Assembly: GCF_037975245.1 (NCBI RefSeq)
Contig: NC_092575.1
Span: forward strand, 15,854,310 to 15,918,309
Source of the DNA: Apostichopus japonicus
Taxonomy: Eukaryota > Echinodermata > Holothuroidea > Aspidochirotida > Stichopodidae
Reading direction: 5' to 3'
Length of the DNA: 64,000 bases
The notes below the pieces were generated by a model. That model was not told the DNA's origin. It saw only the letters and a list, made by a program, of their open reading frames with translations, and searched no databases. Positions 62,901 through 64,000 of this stretch are shown piece by piece. Both the position numbers and the translations under genes were made by a program. Numbering within the stretch: the stretch's first letter is position 1; the number at the start of each line of letters is the position of its first letter.

Positions 62901-63697
62901 AGTGGTGATGGTGTCCACATTTATCTGCAGTACCCTTACATTGTGAGTATTAAACATAAACTATTGTTCATATCAACCTCTTCAATCTTTGATCTGCAAT
63001 TAATCCGTTCAATCAAGTTTCTTAGATTCTGTTAATAGGTAATTTAGTTTACAATGAAAATGTCAACTTAATAATCTATCATTTACTGCTATTTGCATGT
63101 ATCATCAAGTGGGACATTGTAAACATGGTTGTATGTTTTATATATTTTTTGCAGATTTGATATTATTTATAGGTGATTATTGATTGATTATTGCAAAATT
63201 TCTCATGTATAGCCTGCAAAGTGAAACTCTTGTTTCATTGTAAAAAAAAAAGAATTATAACTTTGCGATCTAGGGGTTGGATATAAAGATTACAAGGGAC
63301 ATAGAGTAAATGATAAATACAAGCTAAAACAATACAATACTTGACCATTAGCTTGAATTCATTAGAATGTATCAAAGGGATGCATTTTGGATATTTCGTC
63401 ACCAAGGAAACCATATTCATTTGTTAAGTAATTACTCAATCAGTGTGTTAGGCTGCAATATATGTAACATGGTTAGGATGACTAGGCTACCGTTAGTATC
63501 CAGGGACTATAATATACTGTTGTCTGTTTCATTGCCTGCAGGTGCTCTACACTGACTTTGGTCTACTGGTGACCTACGATGGTAACAATGATGCTGAAAT
63601 ACACATACCGCCCTCCTTCTGGAACAAAACCTGCGGCCTATGCGGAGACTTTGACGGCAACGGCGACAACGACTTTACCAAACCCGATGGTTCTCTG
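526..63697 (+). CDS. Giant FCGBP/zonadhesin-like VWD-C8-TIL-TILa repeat gene, internal part (84 exons)
   Basis: One continuous spliced reading frame of 5,515 codons runs through 84 GT-AG exons; start and stop lie outside the window. Order of modules: unit 0 (C8-TIL-TILa only), thirteen full VWD-C8-TIL-TILa units, then the VWD of unit 14. VWD domains have WGDPHY and CGLCG-type motifs, C8 has a recurrent CxxDLC core, TIL has ten spaced cysteines, and the last domain ends in an EGF-like CxCxxGYxGDGxxC. In FCGBP, zonadhesin and gel-forming mucins such modules form disulfide-linked extracellular polymers, and GDPH can self-cleave at Asp-Pro. A secreted gel, adhesive or barrier glycoprotein is inferred. 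FCGBP-like is preferred over zonadhesin because no MAM or mucin-type segment appears, but both ends are missing. vWF, SCO-spondin and MUC2 fit less well because there are no vWA, thrombospondin, LDLa or Pro/Thr/Ser-rich segments between modules. Confidence 0.93.
1517..1749 (+). repeat. 44-bp minisatellite, about 5.3 copies
   Basis: Copies start at 1517, 1561, 1605, 1649 and 1693, with a partial copy at 1737-1749. The first copy differs at several bases, the others almost only at a C/T site (CAACGCTAG / CAACGTTAG). It begins 11 nt after the donor of exon D, unit 0. Confidence 0.9.
3460..6822 (+). CDS. Unit 1: VWD-C8-TIL-TILa, type II-like
   Basis: Exons: A 3460-3779, B 4165-4320, C 4851-4995, D 5468-5650, E 5882-6087, F 6648-6822 (395 codons). 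VWD opens CIVWGDPHY and has the type II signature NNPSDSVSYLREL. B has CGLCGNYD but lacks the NxT sequon found just before this motif in many units (here RGAVCGLCG). B ends at GAG with a weak donor, GTTGGT; the end was chosen because exon C then starts in phase 0 at ASSEADFGNSW, as in all other units. TIL is complete (CPPGLVYDTC...CGC). The intron 4321-4850 carries a tRNA-derived SINE. Introns 2915-3459, 3780-4164, 4996-5467 and 6088-6647 show nothing recognisable. Confidence 0.93.
4481..4724 (+). mobile_element. tRNA-derived SINE, near full length
   Basis: The head resembles a tRNA gene: TAGCTCAGTGG at 4488-4498 fits the pol III A box and AGTTCGAGTCA at 4532-4542 fits the B box. A non-tRNA body follows, and the element ends in a (CATA)n tail at about 4708-4724. 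A second, 5'-truncated copy is at 51238-51462. Same strand as the gene, inside intron 4321-4850. Confidence 0.75.
6870..6966 (+). repeat. Homopurine (GGGA/GAGG) tract
   Basis: About 95 nt of almost only G and A on the + strand lie 48 nt after the donor of exon F, unit 1. Such tracts can form triplex or quadruplex DNA. Confidence 0.75.
7176..11537 (+). CDS. Unit 2: VWD-C8-TIL-TILa, type I (diverged member)
   Basis: Exons: A 7176-7486, B 8361-8516, C 9000-9144, D 9498-9671, E 10124-10329, F 11363-11537 (389 codons, the shortest unit). VWD has the type I Lys-rich stretch (KEKHNKQSTKMKELKFYY) and B keeps the sequon RNKTCGLCG. Exon D is three codons shorter than every other D exon (174 against 183 nt). 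Exon C is nearly identical to C of units 4, 6, 8 and 10 (TTIVADFGNSW), although A, B, D, E and F of this unit are clearly diverged from them, so the unit looks mosaic. Intron contents: 6823-7175 purine tract, 7487-8360 duplicated segment, 8517-8999 14-bp minisatellite, 9672-10123 55-bp tandem copy, 10330-11362 (1,033 nt) only a weak antisense tRNA-like stretch near 10870-10930. Intron 9145-9497 shows nothing. Confidence 0.93.
7857..8330 (+). repeat. Intronic direct repeat, two ~155-170-bp copies
   Basis: Copies at 7857-8028 and 8177-8330, offset 320 nt, both start CATCTAACAAAGAG and share TTTTTGTTTGAAGGTGATC and AAGATAGTTAAC. The first copy has an expanded G-rich section. The second copy ends 30 nt before exon B of unit 2. 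Confidence 0.85.
8780..8830 (+). repeat. 14-bp minisatellite (GTGGGGTGCAACAG)
   Basis: Three to four copies in intron 8517-8999, one of them shortened to GGTGCAACG. Confidence 0.8.
9995..10106 (+). repeat. Tandem duplication, ~55-bp unit, two copies
   Basis: CTCTGGT, AACCAGATTA and ATATAACGATAACC-like blocks recur at 9995-10049 and 10050-10106, immediately before the acceptor of exon E, unit 2. Confidence 0.7.
11890..15688 (+). CDS. Unit 3: VWD-C8-TIL-TILa, type II
   Basis: Exons: A 11890-12206, B 12578-12733, C 13559-13706, D 14163-14345, E 14780-14985, F 15514-15688 (395 codons). VWD begins CIIWGDPHYVTF and has YNPSDSVSYLREV and a YNGT sequon; B has RNKTCGLCGNFD. Exon C is ASSGEDFGNNW with CDLDSP, the type II pattern. 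TIL (CGPACPATCVDRDGPSEC) is almost the same as in units 5 and 7, and the 50 nt of intron just before it also match unit 7. F starts PGEQYTYPDC and ends GYAGDGQTC. Introns: 11538-11889 and 12207-12577 nothing recognised; 12734-13558 a (TTAA)n tract and an old tandem duplication; 13707-14162 nothing; 14346-14779 a relic TIL exon; 14986-15513 nothing. Confidence 0.94.
13105..13465 (+). repeat. Diverged tandem duplication, ~185-bp unit
   Basis: 13105-13290 and 13291-13465 share, in order, TTGAGAAA, a TCTTTGR-A(n) block, CACCTAG/AACCTAG and ATTTCTTTGAG. The copies are old and indel-rich. Intron 12734-13558. Confidence 0.55.
14697..14730 (+). pseudogene. Relic of a TIL exon (exon E) start
   Basis: After a GCAG acceptor-like end (14693-14696), 34 nt would read PIPCPSGTVYD in the same phase as real exon E, which starts 83 nt downstream at 14780. 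The copy then runs into a TGA stop (TTATGA) and into intron sequence shared with unit 7. Using it as the acceptor would truncate the protein, so it is a dead duplicate, not an alternative exon. Confidence 0.65.
16813..20979 (+). CDS. Unit 4: VWD-C8-TIL-TILa, type I, TIL lacks two cysteines
   Basis: Exons: A 16813-17123, B 17780-17935, C 18180-18324, D 18916-19098, E 19808-20007, F 20805-20979 (390 codons). A has WGDPHYQTF and the Lys/His-rich KEKHGKHSTEMKELLFYY. B has RNKLCGLCGDFDGSADNEY, which has lost the NxT sequon. C and D are near-copies of units 6, 8 and 10 (GGGKDCEPDPG; CHDFVNPDPFYDAC). E is two codons short. Where others read CGPACPATC it reads CSFEYPATC, and the fifth TIL cysteine is also gone (PPSYHEGC), so exactly one known TIL disulfide pair (C3-C5) is missing. 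F resembles F of unit 8 (CGDNEICTTRNDERGCYC). Introns: 15689-16812 (1,124 nt, nothing recognised), 17124-17779 G-rich start, 17936-18179 and 18325-18915 nothing, 19099-19807 T-rich GTATTT-type low complexity, 20008-20804 G-run. Confidence 0.94.
17149..17209 (+). repeat. G-rich tract just after a donor site
   Basis: Many GGGG runs (GGGGAGGGGATGG, GGGGGTGGGGGAGGG) begin 26 nt after the donor of exon A, unit 4. This composition is compatible with a G-quadruplex. Corresponding introns of units 6, 8 and 10 lack it. Confidence 0.7.
19440..19695 (+). repeat. T-rich low-complexity stretch (GTATTT-like)
   Basis: About 250 nt of interrupted TTTGTATTT and TATTTTGTATTT words in intron 19099-19807, upstream of exon E of unit 4. 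Confidence 0.7.
20172..20200 (+). repeat. G-run (G9 with flanking G6 runs)
   Basis: Three long G runs close together in intron 20008-20804; no other element recognised around it. Confidence 0.7.
21018..21372. mobile_element. Candidate non-autonomous hAT-like MITE
   Basis: The left end AGGGTTCCCTAACT (21019-21032) and the reverse complement of the right end (21359-21372) agree at 11 of 14 positions by eye. Just inside the left end come GGGGTGCATGAACACC and GGGGGTGCGTGAG, a sub-terminal style common in hAT elements. An 8-bp target duplication is not evident. Confidence 0.4.
22058..26197 (+). CDS. Unit 5: VWD-C8-TIL-TILa, type II
   Basis: Exons: A 22058-22371, B 23052-23204, C 23932-24079, D 24240-24422, E 25345-25550, F 26023-26197 (393 codons). 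VWD: CIVWGDPHYVTFDDVSYNF, HPSDSVSYLKEL. B is one codon shorter than all other B exons (153 nt) and has RNRTCGLCGNYDGDQSNEF with a sequon. C: ASSGEDFGNSW...PLDPCDPASP. D: CLDLVDPTPFYEACLYDLC. TIL is complete; after CPIS it has NCKETC. F: PGEEYTYPDCSRHC...GYTGDGQTC. Introns: 20980-22057 (1,078 nt) a hAT-like MITE candidate; 22372-23051 a TGATTAGATCATC-type repeat and a hairpin/A-tail element; 23205-23931 (727 nt), 24080-24239 and 24423-25344 (922 nt) nothing recognised; 25551-26022 a 32-33-bp minisatellite. Confidence 0.94.
22779..22852 (+). repeat. TGATTAGATCATC short tandem repeat
   Basis: Four imperfect copies of ATGATTAGATCATC; the core GATCATC/GATGATC is partly self-complementary. Confidence 0.75.
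22863..22984 (+). mobile_element. Hairpin/A-tail interspersed element, copy 2
   Basis: It reads GGGAGTCCTTTACCTTGTTAAG, with a GAGGACTACCC arm, and ends in GGAAAATCAAATAAAT followed by repeated ATCAA. The same tail motif stands alone at 49690-49722, suggesting another, heavily truncated copy there. Confidence 0.5.
25617..25795 (+). repeat. 32-33-bp minisatellite, about 5 copies
   Basis: Units of the form GTGTTAAACTTCAATTCAT plus ATTACTTAGTTA recur five times with C/T and indel variation, in intron 25551-26022 about 65 nt after exon E of unit 5. Confidence 0.85.
26820..30519 (+). CDS. Unit 6: VWD-C8-TIL-TILa, type I
   Basis: Exons: A 26820-27130, B 27819-27974, C 28288-28426, D 28819-29001, E 29451-29656, F 30345-30519 (390 codons). 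A differs from A of unit 4 at 14 of 311 positions by eye count, most of them in the last 50 nt, where it reads GVHIEKLHSRL instead of GVYIDKQQSRL. B again has RNKLCGLCGDFDGSADNEY. C is two codons shorter than its paralogues (CDDEKEAEKLC; a KH pair is missing). D differs from D of unit 4 at 6 of 183 positions. E (CATICPATCANPNAPNEC) and F (CHESETCTEQNDMRGCYC) are more diverged. Introns: 26198-26819 a (TTGAA)n tail; 27131-27818 a duplicated AT-rich segment; 27975-28287 nothing; 28427-28818 a pyrimidine tract; 29002-29450 nothing; 29657-30344 a duplicated acceptor region. Confidence 0.94.
27274..27540 (+). repeat. Duplicated AT-rich segment, two ~130-bp copies
   Basis: Copies at about 27274-27405 and 27412-27540 share AATTACCTACAAATTTAT, ATCTCAGAGAAAAAAA, TTATGCATAG and GTGAAAAAAAATG in the same order. 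Intron 27131-27818. Confidence 0.8.
28575..28662 (+). repeat. Homopyrimidine (CCCTTTCCC) tract
   Basis: Almost continuous C/T on the + strand in intron 28427-28818. It is the strand-reverse counterpart of the purine tract at 6870-6966 in composition, not in obvious sequence. Confidence 0.7.
30188..30360 (+). repeat. Tandem duplication covering the exon F acceptor of unit 6
   Basis: 30188-30275 and 30277-30360 share AAGTCTT, AACTTTAACAC, ACAATTTTTCTCA, TTGTCTC and AGTCTGGT. The second copy contains the real acceptor (CTAG at 30341-30344) and the first bases of exon F. The first copy retains a decoy CCGAG acceptor. Confidence 0.75.
30821..35180 (+). CDS. Unit 7: VWD-C8-TIL-TILa, type II
   Basis: Exons: A 30821-31140, B 32201-32356, C 32920-33064, D 33779-33961, E 34237-34442, F 35006-35180 (395 codons). 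A (INPSDSVSYLREL, EYNGTEYELLSGGEVRV) is nearly the same as A of unit 9. B: FNRTCGLCGNYDDNKGNEL, with a sequon. C starts QSAADFGNSWQTGTREC. D (CLDVVDPSPYYGGC) is close to D of unit 9. TIL matches unit 3, as does the intron sequence just upstream of it (ATGACGATCATC onward). F: PGEVYTDPDC...GYTGDGQTC. Introns: 31141-32200 (1,060 nt) contains a 33-bp minisatellite at 31935-32018; 33065-33778 contains short T5A5 repeats near 33637-33668; 30520-30820, 32357-32919 and 34443-35005 show nothing recognised. Confidence 0.94.
31935..32018 (+). repeat. 33-bp minisatellite, about 2.6 copies
   Basis: AATGAATCACATTTTAAGTAAC-type units separated by CTTGTAAAA, in intron 31141-32200. Confidence 0.75.
35794..39958 (+). 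CDS. Unit 8: VWD-C8-TIL-TILa, type I, extra TIL cysteine
   Basis: Exons: A 35794-36104, B 36670-36825, C 37135-37279, D 37921-38103, E 38743-38948, F 39784-39958 (392 codons). A starts DSGICYIWGDPHYQTF like unit 10 but ends GVHIEKLHSSL like unit 6, a switch within one exon. B: RNNLCGLCGNFDGSADNEY. C and D belong to the homogenised type I set. E is a TIL domain with an eleventh cysteine inside the domain (RCVGCSRCGC), giving an odd number and a possible free thiol or intermolecular link. F closely follows F of unit 4 (CGDNEICTTRNDERGCYC). Introns: 35181-35793 and 36105-36669 nothing recognised; 36826-37134 nothing; 37280-37920 a GGGGGT repeat; 38104-38742 nothing; 38949-39783 a MITE candidate. 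Confidence 0.94.
37561..37586 (+). repeat. GGGGGT short tandem repeat
   Basis: Four to five GGGGT/GGGGGT steps in intron 37280-37920; quadruplex-compatible. Confidence 0.75.
39384..39613. mobile_element. Candidate MITE with CAGTGGCATGC inverted ends
   Basis: CAGTGGCATGC (39384-39394) and its exact inverse GCATGCCACTG (39603-39613) bound 230 nt in intron 38949-39783. A C-rich tract (CCCTCCCCTGCCCCACCCCC) lies next to the right end. A related remnant may lie at 59250-59370. Target duplications are unclear. Confidence 0.45.
40375..40475 (-). mobile_element. Possible tRNA-derived SINE remnant (antisense)
   Basis: On the minus strand, TAGCTGAGTTGAA resembles an A box and TGGTTTGGATTCC, about 40 nt later, resembles a B box. 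No matching body or second copy is seen in the window, so this is tentative. Confidence 0.3.
40567..44472 (+). CDS. Unit 9: VWD-C8-TIL-TILa, type II
   Basis: Exons: A 40567-40886, B 41305-41460, C 42100-42247, D 42762-42944, E 43797-44002, F 44298-44472 (396 codons). A: CIIWGDPHYVTFDEVSYNF, NPSDSVSYLREL, near-identical to unit 7 from that point onward. B (MGLICGLCGNYDEDNNNEY) lacks the sequon before CGLCG. C starts AMTATDFGNYWQTGQREC. D: CLDVVDPSPYYSGCIYDLC. E has CGPACPPTCSDRSGSRHC and replaces the usual RCPDG with GCPDG. F: PGDEYTFDDCSRRC...GYSGDGESC. Introns: 39959-40566 an antisense tRNA-like segment near 40375-40475; 40887-41304, 41461-42099 and 42248-42761 nothing recognised; 42945-43796 a hairpin/A-tail element in antisense plus a short (TA)n; 44003-44297 nothing. 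Confidence 0.94.
43190..43282 (-). mobile_element. Hairpin/A-tail interspersed element, copy 3 (antisense)
   Basis: On the minus strand it reads CAGGGAGTCTTCCACATTG, TTAAGC, GGAAGACTTCCCTCC, then GCAAAACAAATAAATAAAT. Its two arms are the best preserved of the four copies. It is the only copy opposite to the gene. Confidence 0.55.
45144..48364 (+). CDS. Unit 10: VWD-C8-TIL-TILa, type I
   Basis: Exons: A 45144-45454, B 46132-46287, C 46421-46565, D 46983-47165, E 47457-47662, F 48181-48364 (395 codons). A starts DSGIC like unit 8 but ends GVYIDKVHSRI, closer to unit 4. B: RNKLCGLCGDFDGSADNEY. C shares both exon and acceptor-side intron sequence (CTTCTTTCTCCTAAG) with unit 6. E is complete: CGSPCPASCANRDAATNC. 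F is three codons longer than most (YEIEPITGYCEQ) and opens SGDEYTNSDC; its donor is GTCAAT. This is the last type I unit. Introns: 44473-45143 nothing recognised; 45455-46131 a duplicated ~115-bp segment and a GCGC-box stretch near 45765-45830; 46288-46420 only 133 nt; 46566-46982 and 47166-47456 nothing; 47663-48180 a C-rich run near 47936-47990 followed by a possible hAT end. Confidence 0.94.
45537..45745 (+). repeat. Duplicated ~110-bp intron segment
   Basis: Both copies have GATGGTCCCCATTTGTTGG, GGCTG(T/C)GACA, TTGTACATA, CTGCATTACAACTAA. They start near 45537 and 45647. Intron 45455-46131. Confidence 0.8.
49028..53343 (+). CDS. Unit 11: VWD-C8-TIL-TILa, first type III unit
   Basis: Exons: A 49028-49356, B 49914-50069, C 50430-50577, D 51567-51749, E 52445-52650, F 53166-53343 (400 codons, the longest unit). 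A begins ERGICKVWGDPHYITF and carries a serine run (NSSSSSTP); it has neither the NPSDSVSY of type II nor the Lys/His stretch in full, but keeps a KKVYIDGEE motif like type I. B reads DKVCGMCGDFDGDDSNEF, the only B exon with CGMCG. C is type III (TTFVDEFGDSW) with a five-proline run (LPPPPPVDPC). E: CGPACPATCVDRQGVNDC. F ends LDGDGYENCER. Introns: 48365-49027 nothing recognised; 49357-49913 AT-rich with TAATG-type repeats and a GGAAAATCAAATAAAT tail at 49690-49722; 50070-50429 nothing; 50578-51566 a SINE; 51750-52444 and 52651-53165 nothing. Confidence 0.93.
51238..51462 (+). mobile_element. tRNA-derived SINE, 5'-truncated copy
   Basis: It matches the SINE at 4481-4724 almost throughout, from GCCGGCGCCTTTCAACC through the B box GAGTTCGAGTCAC and the body (GACAATTGACAATTCATAA) to the CATACATGCATACATG tail. 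The A-box end is missing. It lies in intron 50578-51566. Confidence 0.72.
53916..57578 (+). CDS. Unit 12: VWD-C8-TIL-TILa, type III
   Basis: Exons: A 53916-54238, B 54721-54876, C 55491-55638, D 56485-56667, E 56929-57134, F 57404-57578 (397 codons). A: CNIWGDPHYMTFDQRQYSF with NPSDRVSYLKTL. B: WNTTCGLCGDFDGDSTNDF with a sequon. C: TTFVSEFGDSWQTGNREC. D: GCQGFVDPDAFYSTC. E (DRLGPSECPVSHC) is nearly identical to E of unit 13 over its last two thirds but not over its first third. F: PGEVYTSPDC...GYQGDGISC. Introns: 53344-53915 nothing recognised; 54239-54720 a 66-bp tandem duplication; 54877-55490 nothing; 55639-56484 (846 nt) a TATAGCGCC-type stretch near 55875 and otherwise nothing; 56668-56928 and 57135-57403 nothing. 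Confidence 0.94.
54538..54657 (+). repeat. Tandem duplication, ~66-bp unit
   Basis: Two copies share TTTCATTCT/TTTCACTCT, TAGTGAATTT/TGTGAATTT and TTTATTTGGGTCT, ending about 60 nt before exon B of unit 12. Confidence 0.65.
58219..58310 (+). mobile_element. Hairpin/A-tail interspersed element, copy 4
   Basis: It reads CAGGGAGTCTCCTACC, TTGTTAAG, GGTGACTTCCTTTCCCATTG, then GCGATAAAACAAATTAATG. It ends only about 40 nt before the acceptor of exon A of unit 13. Confidence 0.55.
58347..62341 (+). CDS. Unit 13: VWD-C8-TIL-TILa, type III
   Basis: Exons: A 58347-58660, B 59483-59638, C 60367-60514, D 60901-61083, E 61550-61755, F 62164-62341 (395 codons). A: CTVWGDPHYLTFDNVKYNF, lacking the NPSD motif (KPSVQFSVLREL). 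The frame stays open for about 270 nt past the A donor at 58661, but no other A exon does this and the intron text has no domain character, so I end the exon at GTGAGT. B: WNKTCGLCGNFDDDNTNDF. C: TTFVDEFADSWTAGYKEC. D ends CC before T|CT, so E begins with Ser. F: EGEVYTNDDC...GYQGNGTFC, with Glu in place of the usual Pro/Ser start. Introns: 57579-58346 a hairpin/A-tail element; 58661-59482 a G/C-rich MITE-like remnant near 59250-59370; 59639-60366 and 60515-60900 nothing; 61084-61549 ATGCATAT repeats; 61756-62163 a C-rich run. Confidence 0.93.
62019..62069 (+). repeat. C-rich run near acceptor of exon F, unit 13
   Basis: CCACCCCTCCCCCAACCCC-type sequence about 95 nt upstream of exon F; equivalent to a G-rich minus strand. 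Confidence 0.7.
62626..63697 (+). CDS. Unit 14 (partial): VWD exons A and B, type III
   Basis: Exons: A 62626-62942 and B 63542-63697. A opens ADGICLVWGDPHYLTF and keeps a PSDAVSYQREL stretch; it has an NLS sequon (FNNLSVSL). B reads WNKTCGLCGDFDGNGDNDF, very like units 12 and 13 (LLVTYDGNNDAEI is shared with unit 13). B ends at a GTTAGT donor in phase 0, so a C8 exon of the usual 145-148 nt is expected just outside the window. No such exon is found between 63698 and 64000. Intron 62943-63541 shows nothing recognisable. Confidence 0.92.
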
Positions 63698-64000
63698 GTT
63701 AGTCCAACATTGCATTATCTATGTCATTTAATCTATGATTTTGTTTTGGATTTTCTTAGACTAATAACTATTCCACAGTCAAATTACTATTTTTTTTCTA
63801 GATGCATCATCCTTTGAAAAACAATTGCTAGTAGACATGACCATTGTGCGATGAATAAATTGTTCACAGATGAATATCACTTGCATTGCACTAGACAAGT
63901 TGTAAGCTGTTTTGGCTATTCTCACATGCATATGTGATGGCTTAACCATATTTTGGCTTACATTTGTAGAAAGCTTTTAAATTTAAAGACTAACTTATGT
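63698..64000 (+). other. Intron (5' part) after the last visible exon
   Basis: This stretch begins with the donor GTTAGT. It has no open frame with C8 or TIL character and no repeat that I recognise. It is the start of the B-to-C intron of unit 14 and runs off the window. Confidence 0.75.

Noticed and set aside
526-63697. Several separate genes or a tandem gene cluster
   Set aside because: Every unit joins the next in phase through a GT-AG intron, with no start methionine/signal peptide, stop codon or polyadenylation context between units.
526-63697. vWF, SCO-spondin or secreted mucin identity
   Set aside because: No vWA, LDLa, thrombospondin type 1, CT-knot or Pro/Thr/Ser-rich segments occur; TILa/EGF after each TIL fits FCGBP/zonadhesin better. 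The missing ends prevent certainty.

Overview
The window is eukaryotic genomic DNA lying entirely inside one very large, intron-rich gene on the + strand. I can place 84 consecutive coding exons between 526 and 63697, all with GT-AG borders and all joining in one frame: 16,545 coding nt, or 5,515 codons. Neither the start codon and signal peptide nor the stop codon is present, so the gene extends beyond both ends. The reading frame belongs to a secreted, cysteine-rich repeat protein of the IgGFc-binding protein (FCGBP) / zonadhesin class: tandem VWD - C8 - TIL - TILa/EGF-like modules. There are thirteen complete modules (units 1-13, 389-400 codons each), the end of one before them (unit 0) and the start of one after them (unit 14). 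The AT-rich introns, the tRNA-derived SINE and the gene family suggest an invertebrate deuterostome, perhaps an echinoderm; that is inference, because no species marker is visible.

Every module uses the same six exons. Exons A and B carry the VWD domain, with WGDPHY near the start of A and a CGLCG-type motif in B. Exon C holds the end of VWD and the start of C8, exon D the rest of C8, exon E the TIL domain, and exon F a TILa/EGF-like domain. Intron phases are invariant (F/A 1, A/B 0, B/C 0, C/D 1, D/E 1, E/F 0), so a whole module is a symmetric 1-1 cassette.

There is a higher-order layout. Units 1, 3, 5, 7 and 9 are one subtype (type II) and units 2, 4, 6, 8 and 10 another (type I, with a Lys/His-rich VWD), so units 1-10 alternate II/I with a dimer period of about 9-10 kb. 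Units 11-14 are a third subtype (type III). Exons of type I units 4, 6, 8 and 10 are nearly identical even at silent sites while most of their introns do not match. A few intron flanks do match, but between units four apart, and one exon shows conflicting relationships along its length. Repeated segmental duplication followed by gene conversion is the simplest reading.

Introns hold a tRNA-derived SINE family (two copies), a short hairpin-bearing element with an A-rich tail (four copies), two MITE-like elements, several minisatellites and local tandem duplications, homopurine/G-rich tracts, and a dead fragment of a TIL exon. I found no second gene, no functional RNA gene and no CRISPR array. 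The unusual content of the window is the gene itself.
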